From NCBI RefSeq assembly GCF_040958095.1, contig NC_091227.1, positions 19,473,210 to 19,537,209 on the forward strand: a stretch of 64,000 nt of DNA. The letters are read 5' to 3'. This document shows, in pieces, positions 55,596-64,000 of this stretch; within the stretch, counting starts at the first letter, position 1, and every line of letters starts with the position of its first letter. The notes under the pieces are model-generated. The model ran no database searches. It had not been told where the DNA came from and saw only the letters and a list, made by a program, of their open reading frames with translations. This stretch comes from Procambarus clarkii (lineage: Eukaryota; Arthropoda; Malacostraca; Decapoda; Cambaridae). The translations under genes were made by a program, and so were the position numbers.

Positions 55596-55685
55596 AGTAA
55601 TCTGCACAGGCAGTGTATTGGCTTCTGAGTAATCTGCACAGGCAGTGTATTGGCTTCTGATTAATCTGCACAGGCAGTGTATTGA
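55596..55685 (+). repeat. 32-bp tandem array, about 2.8 copies
   Basis: Unit AGTAATCTGCACAGGCAGTG plus TATTGGCTTCTG. Copies 1 and 2 are identical; copy 3 differs at one base and is cut short. Confidence 0.95.
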
Positions 55686-55831
55686 GCATTGGTTTCGCCT
55701 ATCTGTGGATACAAATACCATCATGTTGGGTGTCTAAGGATCGGGAATCGTGCCAGCAGTTCTGAATTCGTGTTTGTTGACATGCGATGCATGGTTATAC
55801 TAAGAGGGCAGTTGTACATTTAGCCTGGGGG

Positions 55832-55985
55832 GCCTGACAGCTGAGTGGACAGCGCTCGGGATTCGTAATCCTGAAGTTCCGGGTTCGATCCCTGGTGGAG
55901 GCGGAAACTAATGGGCAATTTTTTTCACCCTGATGCCCCCTGTTTATCTAGCAGTAAATAGGTTTCCTGTCCCCCGTCCCCACTC
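55832..55985 (+). repeat. tRNA-derived SINE, third head type
   Basis: GGCCTGACAGCTGAGTGGAC, B box CCGGGTTCGATCCCTGG, then TATCTAGCAGTAAATAGGTT. Same head as 63402. Confidence 0.82.
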
Positions 55986-56089
55986 TAGTAGCGTTCAGAG
56001 CTCACCCAATCAGGAGGCCTATGTATGGTTGACACTGCATTCTGATTAGCGGGCTGGTCTGTAGCTTTGACTACAGGAAAGGAAAAGGG

Positions 56090-56997
56090 CGCGAGCCGGG
56101 TCTGTCGTGTTAGCTCGCCCCCTCACTTCTCCGCACGCCTAGAGGAGAGGACGGGTGTTCTAGTGAACAACGTCACCCTCGGAAGCTGCGAGTCACGGCT
56201 CCAGAATACCCATCTCTTAATTTCGTCTGACGAAACTCTACAAGTATGCTATCTGCATTGATGTAGAACTCATGCAACAGCACCGCCTTAAAGGTGACAT
56301 AATCACTTCTCCAGCCTTTACAGAGCTGATGATATACTGTATATCAAGCGCCTTTGTAAGGCTAGCACCACTGCCCACTCTGTACCTGGTTCGGTAGCCG
56401 CGCGCGCTGAAAGCACTCTATGTAAGCATCCATAGAGTCGACAGCTTCGCTGAAAGTTGCCAGCTTTGGTCGTTTACGGAGCACGACATCATCTTGTGGT
56501 TATTATTATTAACATCTTTATTGACAAAATTAATTACAATTTTGCCTAATCTGAGGTGCCGTCAAGTTCGTGGCTGCTGCGCTCTCGTCAGCGTATGCTG
56601 TCAGCTGTCTGGCTAGTCGCTCGTCACACTGACGTGTCTGCTGATCGTTCCAAAGACGACCAATAAAGTCTATTTTAGCGGCCTCACTCAGACCCAATGC
56701 CTTGGCCTGTTGAGCAAACTCACTTAGAGTAAACGTGTCTTTATTAGCGTCGTGGGCGCCATTAACACTGACACTACTGTTACTTGCTACTTGAAGCGCT
56801 CCGTGACCTGCTTGATTCTCGGTCATTATCTCTTTCACTCCCGTCCACTCGGTCATCGTTAGTGGTGACAGGAACCATATTTCCTCCGTTCCTGTTACTC
56901 TGTTTGACGCCCACCATCCTGAGGTGTGCGAGACGTTCAATGATGTCCTGTATGTGTTTATCACAGTAACAAGGTTATCACGAATAATCGAACTCAA
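56090..56997 (-). mobile_element. LTR-retrotransposon gag remnant (fossil)
   Basis: The minus strand contains gag-like peptide text (for example LSEFAQQAKALGLSEAAK), typical of gypsy-type gag regions in invertebrates. No intact LTR pair, protease or polymerase was recognised alongside. It is clearly broken and interrupted by a short LINE fragment (56503-56556). A fossil of moderate age. Confidence 0.6.
56503..56556 (-). mobile_element. Severely truncated LINE end nested in gag remnant
   Basis: 54 bp identical to 54487-54540 (TTAACATCTTTATTGACAAA and onward), the 3' terminus of the LINE at 54480-55120. Confidence 0.85.
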
Positions 56998-56999
56998 AT

Positions 57000-57085
57000 T
57001 ACGGGCTCACCATAGCCCGTGCTACATGGACACTTCGTTCTGAGTAGTATAAATCTAACACAACAACAACAACCTGTATTCGGGC
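57000..57085 (+). repeat. (AAC)-tailed hairpin repeat
   Basis: ACGGGCTCACCATAGCCCGT, then GAGTAGTATAAATCTAACAC and an AACAACAACAAC tail. Adjoins the gag remnant. Confidence 0.8.
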
Positions 57086-57439
57086 GGCACGCCCTTGATT
57101 ACTGACGGTGTTGATGAATTCAAGTTCCTCACCAAGATATGCGAGTGAGAAACGGGTACATACCTTTCAACGTCACAGATATACTGAATGTGTACCTAAC
57201 CGTCAGTAAAACCATTTCTCCCTTCAACAAATTTTGACTCAATTTTAACAAACTTTACTTTACAGCGAAACCTTTACTTTTACAGATACCGCAAACTTTT
57301 ACTTTTACAGATATCTTAGCGAGACGCCACACAAAGTGTCGGTCTGGATCGCGCACGTGTTTGTGAATGATTATTCCAACACATGTCATTCTGTGTTATT
57401 GTGCATGCAATTTAATGTCTCGAGTATGGATTTTGAGCT

Positions 57440-57625
57440 CCAAATTGTCCCTGTTGCATACGGCAGTGGTGTTAAGCAGTCGTTATTGTCGAGATTCGCC
57501 GCTCGGCTTCCGGGCCGCTCCAAGCAACAGCCTGGTGGACCAAACTCTCACAAGTCAACCCTGGCCTCAGGCCGGGCTTGGGGAATAGAACTTCCAGAGC
57601 CCTATCAAGCAGGTATCAACCAGGA
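57440..57625 (-). repeat. Abundant interspersed repeat (CCTGGTGGACC family)
   Basis: The minus strand contains GGTTGATACCTGCTTGATAG, CCCCAAGCCCGGCCTGAGGC and CCACCAGGCTGTTGCTTGGA, a GC-rich module I associate with crayfish repeats. The open frame on the plus strand is a by-product. Confidence 0.65.
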
Positions 57626-57689
57626 GATTGTCATTATACCAGTGTTAAAGTTAGAGTGCGTCACGTCACCTGAGTACTCTTAGCCTGAG

Positions 57690-58750
57690 ACATTACTGTG
57701 CATACTAGACCCATGACCCCTCGTAAAGTAAACAATTATCCTATTTCCATGTGTAAATATATTTTCGTTTTATGTTTAATAAATATGTCTTAAGCACATG
57801 GTGTTTCAGTAAATCCTTTCTTCCTTATTAAACAAACTATTGTTGCAGACTCGGTCCCATAAAGGTCACCTATTATCCAGTACTGAATCTTACAAATTCG
57901 ATGAACCGACACCTGTTTTGCCTGCATCTCCAGGTGGGAATTAGACACGACCTATATCGGGCAAGATCTCCTCAGGATATTGTACCGTTGCTCTATGCAT
58001 TTGACGTTGTTGATAATTACTGTGAGCGACTTGCACGCCGGTCCTAGCCTAGCTGCACACAGTAGTGGTCCAACCTTAAAGTAAACTCTGACAGCACCAT
58101 AAAACGTTCAGCTGACAGTGCTTCATATTAATTCTCAGAATCACGGTTGGGCTTCAGTTACCTGAGGTAGGTAGCTACAAGTGACGGGTTTACTTCTCAT
58201 CTTTTGAAATTGAAATAAGTTTATTGAGGTAAAATACACACAAAGGGATGAGGTAGCTCAAGCTATTCTCACCCCGTTCTGTACATCGTGTTAATACATA
58301 CATATACACACATCACAAACAATAAACATATTACCAAACATTCTGAGAATCATCATCTTTTATGATGTCCTAAGTGGCAAAGCTTGGTAGCACTTTCGAT
58401 GGTGATTATATTTGTTTTCAGCCACGCTCCTAGTTACGAAGGTCAGTGACCGTACCAAACACGTCTGCATGCCATTCCACCGACTTGCATCGTGCGGCAG
58501 TTTGAATACTCTCCAAGGCGCAGCATGACTTGCTCCGGATGTTACATGTTCCCCACATATCACGCAATGCTCCATTTTTTATGAACAAAAATACTCGCAA
58601 CAATTATTTATTGCAAACGTTTCTTTTTCCGGTTACTTAAAGCCTAAAAGAAAATTTAACTACCCAAAAAAATTCACAACATTAAAACTCACTTGGGCTA
58701 CTAACTAACATTTGTTTGGCATTTGTTTATGTAGAAAGGTTATGTGTTTA
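57690..58750. other. Intergenic, nothing convincing
   Basis: The minus frame at 58360-58575 (MEHCVICGEHVTSGASHAAP...) has two Cys-x2-Cys-like and His positions at its start (C-VICG-EH). A zinc-binding element fragment is conceivable, but it has no homologous neighbour. 58210-58320 resembles a retroposon tail (TAAAATACACACAAAGGGAT). Confidence 0.35.
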
Positions 58751-58751
58751 T

Positions 58752-58905
58752 AGGGACTCCGTGGTCAAGTGGTGAACGACTTCGATTCTCAGCCAGAGGT
58801 CTTGGGTTCGAATCCTGGCCAGAGCGGAAACGACTTAACAGCGTTTTCTTTGCATCCTAAAGATGGTCAGCAGTTGGCCTAGTAGTATACATTCAGCACC
58901 GCACA
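58752..58905 (+). repeat. tRNA-derived SINE
   Basis: GGACTCCGTGGTCAAGTGGT (A box like), B box TTGGGTTCGAATCCTGGCC, then a shortened body ending with TGGTCAGCAGTTGGCCTAGT. Confidence 0.78.
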
Positions 58906-58934
58906 CATGACACGACACAGCACATTCAGCACCG

Positions 58935-59165
58935 CTCCTGTGCCAGGTAAGTCCACTACGGGCTCACCATAGCCCGTGCTACTTGCCCCGCTCCTGTGCC
59001 AGGTAAGTCAGCGTATGCTGTCAGCTGTCTGGCTAGTCGCTCGTCACACTGACGTGTCTGCTGATCGTTCCAAAGACGACCAATAAAGTCTATTGGTCAG
59101 CATAGCCTGTGCTACTTAGAATTTGTTCCGAGTAGCTGAATCTATAACAACAACAACAACATGAC
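58935..59165 (+). repeat. Chimeric (AAC)-tailed repeat with internal duplication and gag piece
   Basis: GCTCCTGTGCCAGGTAAGTC occurs twice (58937 and 58990) around CGGGCTCACCATAGCCCGTG. It is followed by 88 bp identical to 56587-56674 (59007-59094), then the family tail ending AACAACAACAACA. Confidence 0.85.
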
Positions 59166-59199
59166 ACGCTCACTTGCGATGAGCCAAAACTCGGGGATG

Positions 59200-59330
59200 A
59201 TTGATTGGGAAACGGTTCGCCTCTATTCACCCAGCAGTAATTGGGGACCTGGGAGTAAAACCGATTAGCTGGTCGTGTTCCTGGGAAAATGCAGTAGGGT
59301 ATGGCTTACCATGAGCTGCGGGAAAGGGAA
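59200..59330 (+). repeat. SINE body fragment
   Basis: TTCACCCAGCAGTAATTGGG and GACCTGGGAGTAAAACC match the shared middle block of the SINEs. Confidence 0.65.
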
Positions 59331-59879
59331 AGCTGTCAGCTGACTAACAATAGTCATAAGGCGTCTACTCCTATGTTCACCTGTGTTAAAAATTTTATAT
59401 ATTCTCGTGATTCTCAGGAATTTTGCAAATTAATTAGTTTTAATTTAGATTTTGAGTAGTTGGCGGCTCACAGCTCATCGTCGACCAGTTTGTGTTGCAG
59501 TACAATTGGTTTCTTTAGTTTATTTTTAAATTACCTGAATAACTTTAGATAAACTTTTAAATTTAATATTAGCCTAGTCTATATGTACACTTATGAAAAA
59601 TTAATGCCTGGCTATAGTCCCCAGAATTAAACAATGTACATAAAACAACTAGACAGCCCTGAAAAATTCCCAAGCTGTCTGGGCAGCCGGATTTCCTTAC
59701 TAAATCCTAAGTGTTTTCCTTCGAATCCCTAACTGAAAAATACGATTTTCTCGGTAAAGCCCATTTTCCACCTAAGCAGTGGGGCTTCATGTCGACTTTA
59801 CTCACAAAATTCCCAACTTATCAGATAAGGCTAAACACGCAGACGCTGAGTCATGCTCCGACCTTTACACTTCTCGGAC

Positions 59880-60012
59880 CTTTACTCCTGGTTAGGCCTT
59901 GACTCCTGGTTAGGCCTTGACTCCTGGTCAGACTTTGACTCCTGGTCAGACTTTGACTCCTGGTCAGACCTTGACTCCTGGTCAGGCCTTGACTCCTGCC
60001 TATACCTTGACT
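59880..60012 (+). repeat. 18-bp tandem array, about 7 copies
   Basis: Unit GACTCCTGGTCAGACCTT with variants TTAGGC, CAGACT and CAGGCC. It decays at its right end (CTGCCTATACC). Single units recur at 60543 and 62043. Confidence 0.93.
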
Positions 60013-60199
60013 CGTAGTTACCTATAGTCTACGAGGGAGTGAGGGAGTACTGCCCCGCCTACTACCCGTTGCGTTACAATACAGTATAGCTGTTTTGACG
60101 TTTGAATTCGTTGTCGAATCTGGCCTTAAAGTTGTGGTGGTGGTGGTTTCTACAGCTTATTTCAGTGCATTCTACTTGTTAACTACTCATATTGAGTAC

Positions 60200-60505
60200 G
60201 AGTTTTTCCGTATATTCCTTTGATTCATTTGTGTTTCCAGCTTCAACCTGTGTCCTCTTGTCCTGCTTTCTCGCAATCTGAAGAGGCTGTCCTTATCTAC
60301 CTTGTTTATTTCTCCTCAGTATCTTGTATGTTTCAATTATATCCCCCTCTGTTGCTTGTATCCGCTATGGTTGTGAGATTTAGTTCTGTTAGCCTATCCT
60401 CATAGCTTAACCCTCTTAGCTCTGACACCAATCTTATTACAGATCTGTACTTTTCAATATTTATTTCGTTCTTCACGCAGTGTGAATTTCATGTTGGTGA
60501 CGCAT
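60200..60505 (-). mobile_element. Antisense LINE-tail-like repeat
   Basis: The plus strand resembles 28990-29285 (CTTGTATGTTTCAATTATAT; CCTCATAGCTTAACCCTCTT). Family tentative. Confidence 0.5.
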
Positions 60506-61876
60506 GTTCCACTATTTTTTTATGACATGCCGTGTAGATTGCCTTGACTCCTGGTCAGACGTTTACCACTTTATAGTGTGTGATGGACAATATTGGATCA
60601 TTAATGTAGACAGTAGTGCTTCCTTCATTCATCGGGAAGGTTTCGGCTACATCTCGCCAATGGGAGATGTAGCCGTCTCACCAATAAAATATATTTCCCA
60701 CATTTTCGTAGATTCCGAGCAAAATATGTAATAAATGGGAAGTATTTCCTATTCATTTTCTCATCCTTAAACAGACCTAGGCCATAGTCATATCCTATAA
60801 TATTACGGGGTGTTCTCTAAAGTATGGTTCTCGACCCAGTACTGCGTGTTGAAAAGCCTCTGGCCCTTTATGTTTATAAAACTGTTATTTAGCATATCCA
60901 TTGCAACTACTTTTCAAACGGGCTATTTTTCACCTATCATGCCTCTTGGTCTTGTAAGAAACTATTTTCAAGGTGTAATTTGCTATTTATAGCTCTCTCG
61001 CCGGCTCTCCATGGAGTAAAGTTTGAGAGATTTTAAGTTTTCACAATAATTTAGATATCTCTATGAATGGATTCTGGTAAAGTTCTCTGCACGTTCTCCA
61101 ACTCAGCAACTTCTCCATTTTTGATTAGGGCTGTTAGTGTGAAATAGTATTCCATCCTAGATAACACTAGTGTCCAAAACGGACACTCAACCTTATCCAG
61201 GTCAGCAACAGTGGCCTTCTCCCAGTGTAGATGTGTTCCAGGGAAGATTCTGTTATCACTGACAAAGCAATTTGCGAGTGAGGTATATTGAAGGTGGCTA
61301 TGACAGGAAGATGTCTGGACAGATTGTTACTACAGTATCACAAATGTGAACAGTTAGATCATCACCGAAAATTATTAATATGAGACTCTCCTATCCCATT
61401 CCATGACAGAAAGCTCAAGTTAATCTTAAAATTTATCAGAGACAGCAGGATTATGGGAATTTTTAGCATCTGCGAATATTTTAGCTAAATTTTAGTATGC
61501 ATATTGTCTCGAAAAATCGGTGTTAAAAGGTGTTATTCATATCATAATTCATCATGATATGAATTAGCCAACCGAGATATTTCAGCTGACACAGTCATAC
61601 GCATTTAAACAGTTGCTTTTGCTGCTGAGTTGGAGTTTGTCATGCAGGAGTTTATTCTGATATTATATTGACATTAATTTTACATTGCATATTATACCTC
61701 AGGGTAGCAGTACCGCCATATGGTCTCCCGGGACCTTTACAATCACCAGATAATTCGTTGCTAGCACTGTAAAGATCATTCTCCTAGTTTAGAAGGGGTT
61801 TGAAATTCATAAGGTGTTCTTGCAGAACAAGACTGTGACGCATACAAAATATTTTTAATATTCATAGATTCTGTGT
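60506..61876. other. Intergenic, nothing convincing
   Basis: An inverted repeat TTTCGGCTACATCTCGCCAA / TGGGAGATGTAGCCG lies at 60640-60676. 61030-61170 looks like part of the same repeat superfamily as 60200. No gene found. Confidence 0.4.
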
Positions 61877-62071
61877 TTGAACCTGAAACAGTTGAATGTA
61901 ATGGCAATAAAATCTTTTATACTGTTCTTTATGTTGATATCGTTTATTTGTGATTTTCCAATATTCGCATTGTCAGAAGTAGACCCCGACAAACGTGATG
62001 CCTTAGCCTTGACCGGGTCGTTATATTTTAAATTTAGCCGCCATGACTCCTGGCTACCCGCCAGATACTAG
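61877..62071 (+). CDS. Possible small secreted-peptide ORF
   Basis: A 64-codon frame. From the second methionine (MAIKSFILFFMLISFICDF) it looks like a signal peptide, followed by a possible cleavage after ALS and a short charged part containing DKR (dibasic) and ending SWLPARY. No known peptide matched and no intron or Kozak support. Its 3' end overlaps a GACTCCTGG motif. Low confidence that it is a gene. Confidence 0.2.
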   Translation: MNLKQLNVMAIKSFILFFMLISFICDFPIFALSEVDPDKRDALALTGSLYFKFSRHDSWLPARY

Positions 62072-63224
62072 GATTTGACCTTCAAGCGGTCCTCTGATTA
62101 CGTGGTGAAGACTTGTTTACTCCAGCACTAAATTTATTTCGATTTTTTTTTATATTGCTCAGTTTAGAACTAATGCTGCATTTTGGTCTGCAAGACCTTT
62201 CCCCCCCCCCCATCAAGACCTTGCAATCTTCCGTAGATCACAGACTTTATCGTAAGTGTAATTAACGAAAAATAGTGACTCGCCAAAATCATGTATTTTT
62301 CGCGCCAGACTTCCCAGTACTTGGTCATGACTTCCTGTTCCTGGACGCCCGGCACCCCAGAGTCCTTGTACTTCCCTGTCGCCTGCCCTGCTAGCCTCAC
62401 CCTTCCTTCCAGTATTTCCCACTCAGCAATACCGGGTAAGTTGCCTACGAGGCTTCTCGGACAATAATCGCGGTTGACACCTCCACTTTATGACAATATT
62501 GACAACATTATCAGTGTTGTGATGTCCATCCTGCCACTTTATGACAACATTGGTGCTGGGGGTGTGCTCGCTCGAGCTTCTGCAAAACACGTTTTATGAA
62601 TAATTAAGACGTTATATGTTTTCCTTAATCCTTACAGGCAAAAAAGAGATGAACTGCTATTGTGATTATCAATCAAGATATTTAGGCTCGGACGTTTTCT
62701 ACGCGATTTAATTTACATCATTGCAAATCCTCCGTATAAAATACAGGTATTAGAAATTACAACATATCTTAATTGCGACTAAACTAGTTATAGTTTCTTC
62801 ATGTAATGAGACACCTAGAGACTATCAAGATATTCCTCATTGAATATTTATACATTGAGTTATTTAAATTTTCCCTTGAGTGACATTACTACAGATGTTT
62901 GTCATGAAATATCCAGAGGGAACTGCAGGTCTATTTTTGTTTTTAACAATTTAGCATGATGGGGCTGGCGGAAGAGCGCACAGTGATCCCCACATAAGCC
63001 CGTGTGACAGTGTGGGGGCTGGCGGGATTCCAAGGTGCTCCACGTCCACTGCTGGCGCTGCTGTGCCTGCGTCAGTGCTGACCTCGCCAGACGGTGTCTT
63101 CCTCCTGCTTCTTTGGAAATTCCTCGTCTGGTTTTATTTGTCTTACTGAACACCCTCTTGTAATTTATATTAATATATGTTTTTATGTTGTTTTTAGCAT
63201 GTGTGATGATAGTTGCATAAACTG
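62072..63224. other. Intergenic, nothing recognised
   Basis: A direct repeat (CACTTTATGACAA(T/C)ATTG at 62484 and 62537) is present. Short minus frames at 62170-62422 and 62902-63153 show no domain. Confidence 0.4.
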
Positions 63225-63395
63225 TGCATAGATTGCTAATGTATTTGTTAACTGACTCTGTAACTAAACTAACTCATCAAAGTTGTAAGTTGATGAGCTC
63301 AAATTTTTGGGATCAGTTCCTGAGTCCAGTGTGTACCTCCGGAACCTTTTCCGTTACAACTCCAGCCTGGGCATGGACTGCATAATAAATGGGCT
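63225..63395 (+). repeat. CATAATAAA retroposon tail
   Basis: AACTCATCAAAGTTGTAAGT then GGGCATGGACTGCATAATAA plus ATGG. It directly adjoins the SINE at 63402. Confidence 0.75.
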
Positions 63396-63401
63396 AATGG
63401 G

Positions 63402-63756
63402 CCTGACAGCTGAGTAAACAGCGCTTCGGATTCGGAGTCCGGAGGTTCCGGGTTCGGTCCCCGGTTGAGGCGGAAACAAATGGGCAGTTTCCTTCACCCT
63501 GATACCTCTGTTACCTAGCAGTAAATAGGTACCCGGAAGTTAGACAGCTGTTACGGGCTGTTTCCTGCGGGTGTGTAACAAAAAGGAGCAAATCCACAAG
63601 GGTCGTGACGAGGGTTCGAACCTTCGTCCGAGAAGATCCCAGACGCGCCTTAATCATTTGATGCATCACGCTATTGTGATTTCTGTGTGTAACAAAAAGG
63701 AGGTCTGGCCGAGGACCGGGCCGCGGGGGCGCTAAGCCCCGAAATCATCTCAAGAT
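63402..63756 (+). repeat. tRNA-derived SINE split by a nested SINE
   Basis: Head GCCTGACAGCTGAGTAAACA, B box CCGGGTTCGGTCCCCGG, body TTACCTAGCAGTAAATAGGT. It is interrupted at 63588 and resumes at 63703 with GGCCGAGGACCGGGCCGCGG, ending AATCATCTCAAGATGG. Confidence 0.9.
63589..63684 (-). repeat. Nested tRNA-derived SINE with 18-bp target duplication
   Basis: A 96-bp insert whose minus strand shows GGCGCGTCTGGGATCTTCTC and the B box GGTTCGAACCCTCG. It is bordered by an exact 18-bp duplication GTGTGTAACAAAAAGGAG at 63571-63588 and 63685-63702. Confidence 0.9.
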
Positions 63757-64000
63757 GGGCTAAACAAGCGTGATATGTACAATGGCTTGGTATCTGGTGA
63801 TTTTATGATAAAGAGGAGTAAGTAGGCTAGTATATACATCCAATGGCTGGTGCTAATAGCATCATGTTTTTAGGGGAATAGTATCTCAAGTGTCTGATGC
63901 TATGGTTTTTAGAATCTGAATATTTACAATTGTCTTTTACAAACAAAAGAGGCATATTGCCGAACATTTTGTCGCTATTTTCATGTTTAAGAGTCTGGTG

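Noticed and set aside
56530-56997. A 155-codon frame as a host gene
   Set aside because: Its sequence looks like retrotransposon gag, is repeat-associated and interrupted, so it is treated as a fossil.
63402-63480. A tRNA gene
   Set aside because: Same reason: SINE head attached to the repeated body, with homologues at 55832.

Overview
The window is animal nuclear DNA. It has long AT-rich introns with GT/AG splice sites, invertebrate-type genes, and a right half packed with retroelement fragments. The repeat families look like those of decapod crustaceans, most likely a freshwater crayfish. That assignment is inferred from the tRNA-derived SINEs, the LINE tails and a Penelope-like fragment; it was not tested by search. 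No bacterial-style gene, CRISPR array, rRNA gene or convincing true tRNA gene was seen.

Left half (1-38.7 kb) holds three host genes that could be assembled exon by exon. (1) A multi-C2H2 zinc-finger gene on the minus strand has fourteen coding exons between 17219 and 1686. They give one uninterrupted frame of 773 codons plus stop; the start exon is uncertain. (2) The plus-strand SSR3 gene (TRAP-gamma, translocon-associated protein) has four coding exons between 20124 and 21649 and encodes 181 aa. It lies head to head with the zinc-finger gene, so 19.7-20.1 kb may be a shared bidirectional promoter. (3) A glucose-6-phosphatase catalytic subunit gene (G6PC type) is on the minus strand. Its seven coding exons between 36421 and 25933 encode 361 aa with the full catalytic set. 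SSR3 and G6PC converge on 21.65-25.9 kb. A CpG-rich patch at 38.58-38.81 kb with a perfect cAMP-response element is a plausible G6PC promoter. The same patch is duplicated at 41.57 kb.

Right half (38.8-64 kb) shows no confident host gene. It is a mosaic of tRNA-derived SINEs (several families, one nested inside another with an 18-bp target duplication), 5'-truncated LINE tails, a Penelope-like reverse-transcriptase fragment, a hammerhead-ribozyme-like motif, palindromic repeats, two long TA microsatellites, several short tandem arrays and a broken LTR-retrotransposon gag remnant.

The three genes have unrelated household roles: gene regulation, ER protein translocation, and release of glucose in the ER. 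Nothing suggests a gene cluster or a shared pathway, although SSR3 and G6PC are both ER membrane proteins. The most interesting non-gene signals are the ribozyme-like motifs, the duplicated CRE module and the many repeat-derived hairpins.
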